The translations under genes were made by a program, and so were the position numbers. 64,000 bases of DNA from Algoriphagus sp. A40 (lineage in GTDB: Bacteria > Bacteroidota > Bacteroidia > Cytophagales > Cyclobacteriaceae). The stretch is taken from assembly GCF_002002735.1 (NCBI RefSeq), contig NZ_MUNY01000078.1, positions 124,001-188,000 on the forward strand. The letters are read 5' to 3'. Shown here piece after piece: positions 48,585 to 56,323 of the stretch (positions are counted from its first letter, which is position 1; every line of letters starts with the position of its first letter). The notes under the pieces are model-generated. The model was given only the letters and a program-made list of their open reading frames with translations, ran no database searches and was not told the DNA's origin.

Positions 48585-49490
48585 ATGACTAAAAAACCAA
48601 CGCTTTTGGTATTGGCCGCCGGAATAGGCAGCCGATACGGAGGAAACAAACAAATTGACGGATTTGGCCCCAGCGGGGAAACCATCCTGGAATACTCGAT
48701 TTTTGATGCCATCCGTGCCGGATTTGGCAAGGTGGTCTTTATCGTAAGACAGGAGATTCTCGAAGTGGCCAAAGAAAAATTTATGCCCAAACTCGAAGGC
48801 AAGATTGAAGTGGATTGGGTGATTCAGTCCCTAGACAGTTTTGTTCCTGACGAATTGAAGCAAGCAGAAAGAGTGAAACCTTTCGGAACAGCACATGCGG
48901 TACTTTGTGCAAAAGATGCCATCAAGGAGCCTTTCGCAGTCATCAATGCCGATGATTTTTATGGAAAAGAAGCGTTTGAGGTTTTGGGGAAATTTCTTTC
49001 CAGCGAAGTTCGCCCTGACCTTCACGCCATGGTTGGCTATGCGATCCAGAATGTCCTTTCTGAAAACGGTACAGTAAGCCGCGGAGTCTGTGAAACCAAT
49101 GAAAAGGGTCAACTTATCGGCATGGTTGAGAGAACTTCCATTGCCCGGGAAGGGGAAAAGATTGTGAGCCGTGGAGAAGGAGAAGTATTGGAAATCGCTG
49201 AAAATACGCCGGTAAGTATGAATTTTTGGGGCTTCCATCAGGACGTTTTCGCTGACATCGAGCAGATGTGGAATGAATTTCTTCCCGCCAACCTGAGCAA
49301 TCTGAAGTCCGAATTTTATATCCCAACAGTCGCCAACAACCTGATAAAGGCGAAAAAAGCGGCTTTTGAGATTCTTCCGGGAGGAAAGACTTGGTTTGGG
49401 GTGACTTATACCGAGGACCGGCCAGTGGTGATCGAGGCACTGAAAAGACTGCATCAAGAAGGAGAATATCCAGCAGATATGTGGAAATAA
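48585..49490 (+). CDS. Sugar-1-phosphate nucleotidyltransferase family protein
   Basis: A 301-residue NTP-transferase with the Rossmann motif LLVLAAGIGSRYGGNKQIDG (6-25), where GSRYGG replaces the usual GxGTRL, and INADDFYGKEAFEVLG with the catalytic Asp pair. It should attach a nucleotide to a sugar phosphate, making an activated sugar for the envelope. Its sequence type is often found with an aminoglycoside-phosphotransferase-like sugar kinase, like the one at 58.5-59.6 kb here, though they are 9 kb apart. Substrate unknown. Confidence 0.85.
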   Translation: MTKKPTLLVLAAGIGSRYGGNKQIDGFGPSGETILEYSIFDAIRAGFGKVVFIVRQEILEVAKEKFMPKLEGKIEVDWVIQSLDSFVPDELKQAERVKPFGTAHAVLCAKDAIKEPFAVINADDFYGKEAFEVLGKFLSSEVRPDLHAMVGYAIQNVLSENGTVSRGVCETNEKGQLIGMVERTSIAREGEKIVSRGEGEVLEIAENTPVSMNFWGFHQDVFADIEQMWNEFLPANLSNLKSEFYIPTVANNLIKAKKAAFEILPGGKTWFGVTYTEDRPVVIEALKRLHQEGEYPADMWK

Positions 49491-49492
49491 GA

Positions 49493-49517
49493 GAAAGAGG
49501 CTTCGGCCTCTTTTTTA
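49493..49517 (+). terminator. Terminator after the nucleotidyltransferase gene (UUCG loop)
   Basis: GAAAGAGGCTTCGGCCTCTT plus T tract: AAAGAGGC and GCCTCTTT with a TTCG tetraloop. 24 of 25 positions equal those of the terminator at 50225-50249. Confidence 0.92.
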
Positions 49518-49554
49518 TTTCAATCAAATCGTAACCAAAACGGTAACATTTAAG

Positions 49555-49562
49555 TAAATTTG
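49555..49562 (+). promoter_or_regulatory. -7 promoter box (TAAATTTG) for higBA
   Basis: Matches TAnnTTTG and ends 3 nt before the HigB ATG, which suggests a leaderless transcript. Just upstream, GTAAC occurs twice (CGTAACCAAAACGGTAAC), a possible repressor site. Confidence 0.5.
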
Positions 49563-49565
49563 ATA

Positions 49566-49883
49566 ATGCGGGTTATTGCTGTCATGACTCTAAAGGAATG
49601 GTGGGTTAACTATCCGAAGGCAAAGCAAAGTCTCTTGGCTTGGTATGAAGAGGCAGTTTCCGCAGATTGGCATAATCCAAATGAATTGAAATCGCAATTT
49701 CAAAATGCTTCGATTTTCTCGGACAAAAGAGTGATTTTCAATATCCACGGTAATTCATTTCGATTGATTGTGGACATTGAATACCGATTGAAAATTGTTT
49801 TCATCGTGTGGTTTGGAACTCATCAGGTATACGACAGAATAGACTCAAAAATCATCAGATATGCTAAAGCCAATAAAAAATAA
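49566..49883 (+). CDS. higB: HigB family toxin
   Basis: A 105-residue ribosome-dependent mRNA interferase: MRVIAVMTLKEWWVNYPKAK, then SLLAWYEEAVSADWHNPNEL, VIFNIHGNSFRLIVDIEYRL and IVFIVWFGTHQVYDRIDSK. These are the signature segments of the HigB family, toxin-first order. The ATG at 49566 is used; a TTG at 49560 overlaps the promoter. It overlaps the antitoxin gene by 23 nt. It looks intact. Confidence 0.93.
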   Translation: MRVIAVMTLKEWWVNYPKAKQSLLAWYEEAVSADWHNPNELKSQFQNASIFSDKRVIFNIHGNSFRLIVDIEYRLKIVFIVWFGTHQVYDRIDSKIIRYAKANKK

Positions 49884-50220
49884 CAACGAGTATGAGGACG
49901 CCTTGGAGCGTGCTTACGATCTATTGCAAATAGATCTGGTTCCAAATTCTAATAAGTCCGATGAACTGGAAGTATTATCGATTTTAATTAAGGAATATGA
50001 AAACGACCATTTTCCAATTCCAAAACCTCACCCAATAGAGGCAATCAAGTTTCGCTTGGATCAATTGGGAATCTCTGAGTCTGAACTTTCTGATATTCTT
50101 GGCGCACGGTCTAGAAAATCGGAAATCCTCTCCGGAAAGCGAAAACTGAGTCTAGCTATGATCCGCAAGCTCAATGAGAAACTGAAAATCTCTGCTGAGA
50201 TCTTGATTAGGGAATATTAA
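49861..50220 (+). CDS. higA: HigA family antitoxin with HTH domain
   Basis: A 119-residue protein. The N-terminal half (MLKPIKNNNEYEDALERAYD) binds the toxin, and the C-terminal half is an XRE-type helix-turn-helix (EAIKFRLDQLGISESELSDI with LGARSRKSEILSGKRKLS). It neutralises HigB and represses the operon. It overlaps higB by 23 nt, so translation is coupled, and is followed 4 nt later by a copy of the terminator at 49493-49517. Confidence 0.93.
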   Translation: MLKPIKNNNEYEDALERAYDLLQIDLVPNSNKSDELEVLSILIKEYENDHFPIPKPHPIEAIKFRLDQLGISESELSDILGARSRKSEILSGKRKLSLAMIRKLNEKLKISAEILIREY

Positions 50221-50224
50221 ATCG

Positions 50225-50249
50225 GAAAGAGGCTTAGGCCTCTTTTTTA
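50225..50249 (+). terminator. Terminator after higA, near-copy of the one at 49493
   Basis: AAAGAGGC and GCCTCTTT with a TTAG-type loop and T tract. 24 of 25 positions match 49493-49517; only the loop base differs. Confidence 0.9.
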
Positions 50250-51347
50250 CTTTTTAACCTCCCCTTTTTCCACTTCGAAAAACTTCACTTCCGCGTCCAG
50301 TTTTCCCAAGATCTTTTTGGATCGCTCTGGTCTCGCATCGGTCAGGAAGATCTGCCCAAATGTACCTTTGGAGATCAATTCCATCAGTTTGGCGATTCGC
50401 TCATCATCCAGTTTGTCAAAAATATCATCGAGTAAGAGCAGCGGTTTTTCACCTTTGTACTCCTCAAAAATCTGAAACTGCGCCAGTTTCAGGGCGATGA
50501 TAAAGGACTTTTGCTGACCTTGGCTTCCAATCTTCCGGATGGAGTGTTCCCCGATCATGAAGTCGTAACCGTCTTTGTGAATTCCGGCATTGCTGTTTTT
50601 GGTGGCGAGATCCTTTTGCCGCAGACTCTGAAAATATGCTGAAAAATCGGGTCTCAACGCTTCGGTTTGATAGCTTACGGAAACTTCTTCGGTGCCATTG
50701 GAGATCTCAGAGTAATGATCCTGAAGAAGGAATGACATCTGTTCTAATAATTCCGCTCTTCGGTTTGCCAAAATCATACTCAGGCGAATAAGCTCTTGGT
50801 CGTAGCTTCCAAGCAAAGTCAAATCCCTTCTTCCAGTTTCTGCAAACTGCTTTAGCAAAGCATTCCGCTGCTTGAGAAAGTGGTGGTATCGGATCAGTTG
50901 ATCGAGATAAGGATGATCCAGCTGGGAAATCAATCCGTCAAAAAACTTCCGCCTACCTTCGCTTCCTCCTTTGATCAGTTCGGTGTCGTCCGGTGCGATC
51001 AAAACCAAAGGAATCATCCCGACATGCTCGCTGGTTTTGTCCAGCGCTTTGCCATTTTGATAGACCAATTTCTTTTTTCCTGCTTCAAAAGTGCAGCGGA
51101 CTTCAAGTGACTTTTCTTCGATTTGAAAATTCCCTTTGATCGCAAAAAAGTCCTGCCCATGAGAGATGTTCAGGGTATCACTGCTCTGCACTGCACTTTT
51201 GGTCAGGGACAGGTAGTGGATTGCATCCAGGATATTGGTTTTCCCGCTGCCGTTCAGTCCGGTAATGCAATTCAGCTCCGGGCTAAACTTCAGGTTGGTT
51301 TTGAGGTGGTTTTTAAACTGGATTAAATCAATGGACTCCAGATGCAT
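50247..51347 (-). CDS. recF: DNA replication and repair protein RecF
   Basis: A 366-residue ATPase of the SMC/Rad50-like class that loads RecA at single-strand gaps with RecO and RecR. Walker A is GLNGSGKTN (30-38), the signature region follows FMIGEHSIRKIGSQGQQKSF, and Walker B is KPLLLLDDIFDKLDDERI. Length is normal. Its 3' end lies against the higA terminator; the stop is only 3 nt beyond the T tract. It is divergent from pdhA, 89 bp away. Confidence 0.95.
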   Translation of the reverse strand: MHLESIDLIQFKNHLKTNLKFSPELNCITGLNGSGKTNILDAIHYLSLTKSAVQSSDTLNISHGQDFFAIKGNFQIEEKSLEVRCTFEAGKKKLVYQNGKALDKTSEHVGMIPLVLIAPDDTELIKGGSEGRRKFFDGLISQLDHPYLDQLIRYHHFLKQRNALLKQFAETGRRDLTLLGSYDQELIRLSMILANRRAELLEQMSFLLQDHYSEISNGTEEVSVSYQTEALRPDFSAYFQSLRQKDLATKNSNAGIHKDGYDFMIGEHSIRKIGSQGQQKSFIIALKLAQFQIFEEYKGEKPLLLLDDIFDKLDDERIAKLMELISKGTFGQIFLTDARPERSKKILGKLDAEVKFFEVEKGEVKK

Positions 51348-51395
51348 GTAGCGGGAATTATTTTGGCGGTGGCCTGATTTTTAGGTCGGGATTGC

Positions 51396-51403
51396 TATAT
51401 TTG
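51396..51403 (+). promoter_or_regulatory. -7 promoter box (TATATTTG) for pdhA
   Basis: Matches TAnnTTTG, 33 nt before the ATG at 51437. No TTTG -33 at normal spacing. Confidence 0.5.
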
Positions 51404-51436
51404 GGGCCTAAAATAGCATATTTTGATCATTACGAT

Positions 51437-52456
51437 ATGGCAAAGAAAACTGCAGCGACCAAGTCAAAAGTAAAATATTCAAAGGAGACGTACAGCTTTT
51501 GGTATGAAAGCATGCTCTTAATGAGACGTTTTGAGGAGAAAGCGGGGCAACTTTACGGTCAGCAAAAAATCCGGGGATTCTGTCACTTGTATATCGGCCA
51601 GGAGGCATGTGCTTCTGGTTCAATCAGTGCTTTGACCAAAGATGATAAGTGGATTACCGCCTACAGATGTCATGCTCACCCACTTGGATTGGGTACTGAT
51701 CCGGGTGCTATCATGGCAGAATTGTTTGGCAAAGCCACCGGCACCACCAAAGGAAAGGGCGGATCGATGCACATTTTTGACAAAGAAAGAAATTTTGCAG
51801 GGGGTCACGGAATCGTAGGTGCGCAGGTGCCGATGGGTTTGGGACTGGGCTTTGCTGAAAAATACAAGGGGACAAAAAACCTTGCTATCTGCTACATGGG
51901 AGATGGCGCAGTCCGTCAGGGTGCAGTTCACGAATCATTGAACTTGGCGATGCTGTATAAAACCCCGGTGATTTTCGTAATCGAAAACAACGGATATGCC
52001 ATGGGGACTTCTGTGGCAAGAACTTCCAATGTAACTGAGCTCTATAAGATAGGTGAGGCTTACGATATCCCTTCTTTCCCTGTAGATGGAATGAACGTGG
52101 AGGCGATCCACGAAGCGGTGTCTGAAGCTGCGGAAAGAGCAAGAAGAGGCGATGGCCCGACCTTGTTGGAGTTTAGAACCTACCGATACAAAGGGCACTC
52201 GATGTCAGATCCTCAAAAATACCGTACCAAAGAGGAGGTAGAGGAATACAAGCAGCGTGATCCGATCGAGCAGGTGTTGGCCACAATCAGAGAAAACAAG
52301 ATCCTCACTGAAGAGGAAATAGATGCAATTGTGAAGAAAGTCAAAAAGCAGGTGGATGATGCGGTAAAATTTGCTGAAGAGTCTCCGCTGCCTGATGGAA
52401 TGGACGCATTCAAAGACGTCTATGTCCAGGAAGATTATCCATTTGTAATGGAATAA
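51437..52456 (+). CDS. pdhA: Pyruvate dehydrogenase E1 component, alpha subunit
   Basis: A 339-residue subunit of the heterotetrameric pyruvate dehydrogenase, which makes acetyl-CoA with the beta subunit and E2/E3. It carries the TPP motif CYMGDGAVRQGAVHESLNLA ending in VIFVIENNGYAM, EFRTYRYKGHSMSDPQKYR with conserved phosphorylation-loop residues, and FCHLYIGQEACASGSISAL. The start at 51437 (MAKKTAATK) follows a -7 box; an in-frame start at 51392 would cross it. The pdhB and E2 genes are not in this window. It is followed by a terminator. Confidence 0.95.
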   Translation: MAKKTAATKSKVKYSKETYSFWYESMLLMRRFEEKAGQLYGQQKIRGFCHLYIGQEACASGSISALTKDDKWITAYRCHAHPLGLGTDPGAIMAELFGKATGTTKGKGGSMHIFDKERNFAGGHGIVGAQVPMGLGLGFAEKYKGTKNLAICYMGDGAVRQGAVHESLNLAMLYKTPVIFVIENNGYAMGTSVARTSNVTELYKIGEAYDIPSFPVDGMNVEAIHEAVSEAAERARRGDGPTLLEFRTYRYKGHSMSDPQKYRTKEEVEEYKQRDPIEQVLATIRENKILTEEEIDAIVKKVKKQVDDAVKFAEESPLPDGMDAFKDVYVQEDYPFVME

Positions 52457-52476
52457 AACCAAGTTTGAATCTATTG

Positions 52477-52512
52477 AAAGCCATGAAGTCTTTCCGATTT
52501 CATGGCTTTTTT
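52477..52512 (+). terminator. Rho-independent terminator after pdhA
   Basis: AAAGCCATGAA (52477-52487) and TTCATGGCTTT (52499-52509) form an 11-bp stem with an 11-nt loop, followed by T residues. Confidence 0.9.
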
Positions 52513-52520
52513 GTGAGGAC

Positions 52521-52549
52521 TTGTGTATTTGATAAAAACCGTATATTTG
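52521..52549 (+). promoter_or_regulatory. Probable promoter TTG-N18-TATATTTG
   Basis: TATATTTG at 52542-52549 with a TTG at 52521-52523, 19 nt before the TPR gene start at 52569. The upstream element is only a partial match. Confidence 0.5.
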
Positions 52550-52568
52550 CGACCGAAATTTGAGTAAC

Positions 52569-53273
52569 ATGGCGACTAAGCAATCTAAAAAAGCAAACCA
52601 AAACGAAGTACTTGAAAACCCGGAAGTACTCGCAGAGCGAATCGGAAGAGGCGAGGCTTTTTTGAAGCACAATAGTAAAGTACTTGGCGGAGTATTGGCT
52701 GCGGCCGTAATCCTGATCGGTGGAATTCTTTTCTTCCAGATCAACAACCAAAATCAGAATGAAAAGGCTCAGGCTGAAATGTTTCAGGCGGTCTATTTCT
52801 TTGAGCAGGACAGTGTCGATTTTGCATTGAACGGTGACGGCATCAATAAAGGCTTATTGAGCATTGTGGAAGAATATCCAAGAACTGATGCGGCCAATTT
52901 GGCACACTTCTACTTAGGTTCTATCTACCTTTCTCAGAAAAACTTCCAGGATGCACTGACTCATTTGGAGGATTTCTCTTCTGATGATTACCTGGTTCAG
53001 TCCAAAGCTTATTCCCTTGTGGGTGATGCCAACCTTGAGCTGGGAAACCTTGATGAAGCAATTTCAAGCTACACCAAAGCAGCCCGTACCAACGAAAATA
53101 AATACACTACTCCTAAATATCTGGCGAAACTAGCCGTGGCTCAGGAAGAGGCAGGTAAGGTTGCAGAAGCGGTTGCTACCTACACTGAGATCGAGGAAAA
53201 ATACTACGAGTCATTTGAATATGCCGCTGCACGAAAACACAAAGCTCGCTTAGAAGGCCTTGCCGCTAAGTAA
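52569..53273 (+). CDS. Membrane-anchored tetratricopeptide-repeat protein
   Basis: A 234-residue protein: a short cytoplasmic N-terminus, one transmembrane helix (VLGGVLAAAVILIGGILFFQ, about 38-57), then TPR units such as AHFYLGSIYLSQKNFQDALT, AYSLVGDANLELGNLDEAIS and LAKLAVAQEEAGKVAEAVAT. TPRs bind partner proteins; the domain here faces the periplasm if the N-terminus is in. It resembles YfgM-type membrane TPR proteins. It precedes ribH by 86 bp across a terminator. The ATG at 52569 is used. Confidence 0.87.
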   Translation: MATKQSKKANQNEVLENPEVLAERIGRGEAFLKHNSKVLGGVLAAAVILIGGILFFQINNQNQNEKAQAEMFQAVYFFEQDSVDFALNGDGINKGLLSIVEEYPRTDAANLAHFYLGSIYLSQKNFQDALTHLEDFSSDDYLVQSKAYSLVGDANLELGNLDEAISSYTKAARTNENKYTTPKYLAKLAVAQEEAGKVAEAVATYTEIEEKYYESFEYAAARKHKARLEGLAAK

Positions 53274-53299
53274 TGCCGGTGTTTACCGCATCAATTAGA

Positions 53300-53331
53300 A
53301 GAGTAAGGCCCTGAGGTCTTACTCTTTTTTT
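53300..53331 (+). terminator. Rho-independent terminator after the TPR gene
   Basis: AGAGTAAG (53300-53307) pairs with CTTACTCT (53318-53325), with inner GCC/GGT pairs, followed by a run of T. Confidence 0.85.
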
Positions 53332-53359
53332 GTTCAATCCATTCCCAAATTAAAATTTC

Positions 53360-53836
53360 ATGGCAACTTCCCTCAAAAGCCTAAGTGAGCACAGCTCCAA
53401 AAACATTCAGGACATCAGTTCCAAAAAATTCGCAATAATCGTTTCAGAATGGAATGAAGAGGTGACTGAAGCACTTTATTCAGGTGCCTACCAGACTTTG
53501 CTTCAGCATGGAGCAAAAAAAGAAAACATCATCCGCAAAAATGTACCGGGTTCATTCGAACTCACCTTGAGTGCCCAGTGGTGCGCTCAGGATGAAAGCA
53601 TCGACGCCGTACTTTGTTTGGGTTGCGTCATTCAGGGCGAAACGCGCCACTTTGACTTTATCTGTGATGCAGTAGCACACGGGATCACCAATGTTAGCTT
53701 GAAATACAACAAGCCCGTGATCTTTGGAGTCTTGACTCCTAATACCCAAAAGCAGGCGATGGACAGAGCTGGAGGAAAGCACGGCAACAAGGGAGACGAA
53801 GCAGCGATCACCGCCATCAAAATGCTTGGATTTTAA
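53360..53836 (+). CDS. ribH: 6,7-dimethyl-8-ribityllumazine synthase
   Basis: A 158-residue riboflavin-pathway enzyme that joins 5-amino-6-ribitylaminouracil and dihydroxybutanone phosphate. It shows IIVSEWNEEVTEAL with the W/F ring stacking residue, NVPGSFELTLSAQW, and GCVIQGETRHFDFICDAVAHGI with the catalytic His, and PVIFGVLTPNTQKQAMDRAG. It forms a 60-mer or pentamer. It stands alone among riboflavin genes; lysC follows 36 bp later. Confidence 0.96.
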   Translation: MATSLKSLSEHSSKNIQDISSKKFAIIVSEWNEEVTEALYSGAYQTLLQHGAKKENIIRKNVPGSFELTLSAQWCAQDESIDAVLCLGCVIQGETRHFDFICDAVAHGITNVSLKYNKPVIFGVLTPNTQKQAMDRAGGKHGNKGDEAAITAIKMLGF

Positions 53837-53872
53837 TTCAGAAACCTATTTTCCTATAATTAATTAGACCCT

Positions 53873-55198
53873 ATGAAAATCATGAAATTCGGGGGCACCT
53901 CTGTGGGCCGCCCTGAGCGAATGCATCAGGTGAAAGACCTGATTACCCGAGGCGATGAACCTACTATTGTGGTATTGTCCGCACTTTCCGGTACCACCAA
54001 TGCCTTGGTAGGAATCGGCGAGGCATTGGCAGCTGGGGATAAAGCCCTAGCAAAGGGGCGCATTGATACGCTTCATGCCCATTACTTGGCCTTTTATCCG
54101 GCATTGCTGAAAAAGGAATTTACCAAGGCAAAAGCGGAAGAAATCATCCGGGAGCACTTTGAATTCCTGAATATTCTGCTGAAAATCTCCTTTAATGAGG
54201 CCATTAATCGGGACATCCTTGCACAGGGAGAATTGCTTTCAACAAAGTTGTTTTATACCCTTCTGGAGGAATTGGAAATCCCTGCGGTTTTCCTTCCTGC
54301 ATTGGACTTCATGAGCATTGATGAGAATTCCGAACCTGAATTGGGCAAGATTTCTGAGAAGCTCACGGCAATTTTGGCAAAAAATCCTGATGGAAGACTT
54401 TTCATCACCCAAGGCTATATCTGCAAAAACCATAAAAATGAAGTCGATAATCTGAAGCGAGGCGGAAGTGATTACACTGCGTCCCTGATTGCAGCAGCTA
54501 TCAAGGCTTCGGTTTGTGAGATTTGGACAGACATCGATGGCATGCACAACAATGATCCTCGGATCGTTGATAGAACCCGTCCGATCGCTGAGCTTTCATT
54601 TGATGAAGCTGCTGAGTTGGCCTATTTCGGAGCAAAAATCCTCCATCCGGCATCTATCTGGCCAGCTCAATTGTACAATGTTCCGGTGAGATTGCTCAAT
54701 ACCATGGAGCCTAGTGCTCACGGAACTCTTATCAAAGAGAAAGTAGAAACGACAGGAGTCAAAGCAATCGCAGCAAAAGACGGCATCACTGCGGTAAAGA
54801 TAAAATCAAGCCGAATGCTTTTGGCTTACGGTTTCTTGAGAAGGATTTTCGAAGTTTTTGAAAAGTATAAGACTCCGATCGACATGATCACTACCTCAGA
54901 AGTGGCGGTTTCTGTGACAATCGATGACTTGAGCCATTTGGATCAGATCATGGCCGAACTTCAGACCTTGGGCACTGTGGAAGTTGATCAAAATCAAGCC
55001 ATCATCTGTATCGTCGGCAATATGGTTTCCGAAACCAAAGGAGCGATTAAATCCGTGATGGATTCTTTGGTGGACATTCCTGTTAGAATGGTTTCTTATG
55101 GAGGAAGCCGCCATAATGTATCAATTCTGGTTGATGCGAAATACAAAGTGCAGGCCTTGAAGAGCCTGAATGATGGAGTATTTACCTGGAATAATTGA
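53873..55198 (+). CDS. lysC: Aspartate kinase, monofunctional
   Basis: A 441-residue kinase that phosphorylates aspartate for lysine, threonine and methionine synthesis. It has MKFGGTSVGRPERM (near 4-17), LKRGGSDYTASLIAAAIKAS, WTDIDGMHNNDPRIV, the regulatory ACT region with SRMLLAYGFLRRIFEVFEKY and VDMITTSEVAVSVTIDD-type segment IDMITTSEVAVSVTIDD, and a second ACT with IICIVGNMV. No homoserine dehydrogenase domain is fused. It is a single gene after ribH. Confidence 0.95.
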   Translation: MKIMKFGGTSVGRPERMHQVKDLITRGDEPTIVVLSALSGTTNALVGIGEALAAGDKALAKGRIDTLHAHYLAFYPALLKKEFTKAKAEEIIREHFEFLNILLKISFNEAINRDILAQGELLSTKLFYTLLEELEIPAVFLPALDFMSIDENSEPELGKISEKLTAILAKNPDGRLFITQGYICKNHKNEVDNLKRGGSDYTASLIAAAIKASVCEIWTDIDGMHNNDPRIVDRTRPIAELSFDEAAELAYFGAKILHPASIWPAQLYNVPVRLLNTMEPSAHGTLIKEKVETTGVKAIAAKDGITAVKIKSSRMLLAYGFLRRIFEVFEKYKTPIDMITTSEVAVSVTIDDLSHLDQIMAELQTLGTVEVDQNQAIICIVGNMVSETKGAIKSVMDSLVDIPVRMVSYGGSRHNVSILVDAKYKVQALKSLNDGVFTWNN

Positions 55199-55307
55199 AA
55201 GATTGTCAAATTACCTTTCAGATTTATGTGAATGGATCTGAGATTTTCAATTTCAAAAGTTTGAGCCGGATATTTTGTCCGGCTCTTTTCTTTAGAATCA
55301 TTCTGCA

Positions 55308-55315
55308 TACTTTTG
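55308..55315 (+). promoter_or_regulatory. -7 promoter box (TACTTTTG)
   Basis: Ends 4 nt before the ATG at 55320, so the message for the small membrane protein is probably leaderless. Confidence 0.55.
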
Positions 55316-55319
55316 CAAC

Positions 55320-55655
55320 ATGCCAGAACAGAACGAGACTCCCGGATTTCTTCAGCGATTGCAAACCAAATGGAAACTGGAAAGCCTTTTCCAAGTGGTG
55401 ATGGTTTTGGTGGTATTTGCGTTTACCGGATTTACCATTTTGTTTATCAAAAACCCAATTCTGAACTTCTTTGGAGTGGAGCGGGGCGGAGGCCAAGGAT
55501 TCCTGAATACCGTTTTATACCTGCTGCTGGTTCTTCCGCTTTATCAGATTTTCCTGCTGATTTATGGGTTTATTTTTGGGCAATTCAAGTTTTTCTGGGA
55601 AAAGGAAAAGCAAATTTTTAAAAGAATTGCGGGAGTTTTTTCCCGGAAAAAGTAA
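55320..55655 (+). CDS. Small membrane protein (DUF6787-like)
   Basis: A 111-residue protein with two hydrophobic segments (VVMVLVVFAFTGFTILFI, about 27-44; FLNTVLYLLLVLPLYQIFLL, about 61-80) and charged tails, ending GQFKFFWEKEKQIFKRIAGV. It resembles small Bacteroidota membrane proteins grouped as DUF6787, an assignment by memory of the pattern. No role is known. It has its own -7 box and starts after lysC by 121 bp. Confidence 0.75.
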   Translation: MPEQNETPGFLQRLQTKWKLESLFQVVMVLVVFAFTGFTILFIKNPILNFFGVERGGGQGFLNTVLYLLLVLPLYQIFLLIYGFIFGQFKFFWEKEKQIFKRIAGVFSRKK

Positions 55656-55721
55656 TCAGCTAAAAGCGTTTTTTTTTGTATTTCCTTCTAAATAGACTAA
55701 ATCTATCTTGCTTGTAATTCG

Positions 55722-55737
55722 GTAGCATTTTTGCTAC
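55722..55737. promoter_or_regulatory. Putative HicAB operator palindrome
   Basis: GTAGC-ATTTTT-GCTAC is a perfect 5-bp inverted repeat with a 6-nt spacer, 8 nt upstream of the hicA start, a normal place for HicB binding. It has the same T-rich-spacer plan as the YefM operator at 23650. Confidence 0.6.
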
Positions 55738-55745
55738 ATTTCATT

Positions 55746-55928
55746 GTGAAAGTAAAAGACTTGCTTAAGATCTTGAAAGAAGATGGCTGGTTTGAGAAAA
55801 ACCAAAAAGGAAGTCATTTACAACTTGAGCATCTAAGTAAAAAAGGTAAAGTTACAGTTCCAATACATGGTGGAGATATTCCAAAAGGGACATTAAATGC
55901 AATTCTAAAGCAAGCTGGACTAAAATAG
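55746..55928 (+). CDS. hicA: HicA family toxin
   Basis: A 60-residue mRNA interferase: MKVKDLLKILKEDGWFEKNQ (with GTG start), KGSHLQLEHLSK, and VTVPIHGGDIPKGTLNAIL, the double-stranded-RNA-binding-like HicA fold with the catalytic His of the KGSH motif. The GTG at 55746 is chosen as it gives the family N-terminus; a TTG at 55731 would overlap the operator. hicB follows by 6 nt. It looks intact. Confidence 0.9.
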   Translation: MKVKDLLKILKEDGWFEKNQKGSHLQLEHLSKKGKVTVPIHGGDIPKGTLNAILKQAGLK

Positions 55929-55934
55929 ACTGGT

Positions 55935-56318
55935 ATGGAAACAATTGATTTGATTATCGAAAAGGCGGAAAAAAAGCTGTGGGGTAGGGTTGAATACCGT
56001 GATAATTTAATAACTGAGGTCGCCGAATCCGTTAATGAGCTTGAGGAAAAAATCAAAGCTTTACTTTGGGATTTTGAAAACCTTGATCCTGCCTCAGTTC
56101 AATTCAATCATTTGTATGACATGTATTCTCTTTTCCAACAGTTTGACTACCTAAATATTAGTAAAGTGGCTATTCAGGCTGGAATGAATCCAAGTCTTTT
56201 AAGACAATATTCCTCTGGAGTAAAAAGCCCATCGGCTGAGCAGGCAAAAAAAATTGAAGACACGCTACACCGATTAGCGAAAGAATTGAAGGGAGTTAGC
56301 GTTTTTGTAGGCGAGTAA
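55935..56318 (+). CDS. hicB: HicB-type antitoxin with HTH domain
   Basis: A 127-residue protein. The N-terminal part, METIDLIIEKAEKKLWGRVE with VAESVNELEEKI, is HicB-like partial RNase H fold binding HicA, and the C-terminal part has an XRE-like helix-turn-helix (ISKVAIQAGMNPSLLRQYSS with PSAEQAKKIEDTLHRL). It should repress hicAB through the palindrome at 55722. It follows hicA by 6 nt and converges on recG, 5 nt apart. Confidence 0.88.
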   Translation: METIDLIIEKAEKKLWGRVEYRDNLITEVAESVNELEEKIKALLWDFENLDPASVQFNHLYDMYSLFQQFDYLNISKVAIQAGMNPSLLRQYSSGVKSPSAEQAKKIEDTLHRLAKELKGVSVFVGE

Positions 56319-56323
56319 AAAAT

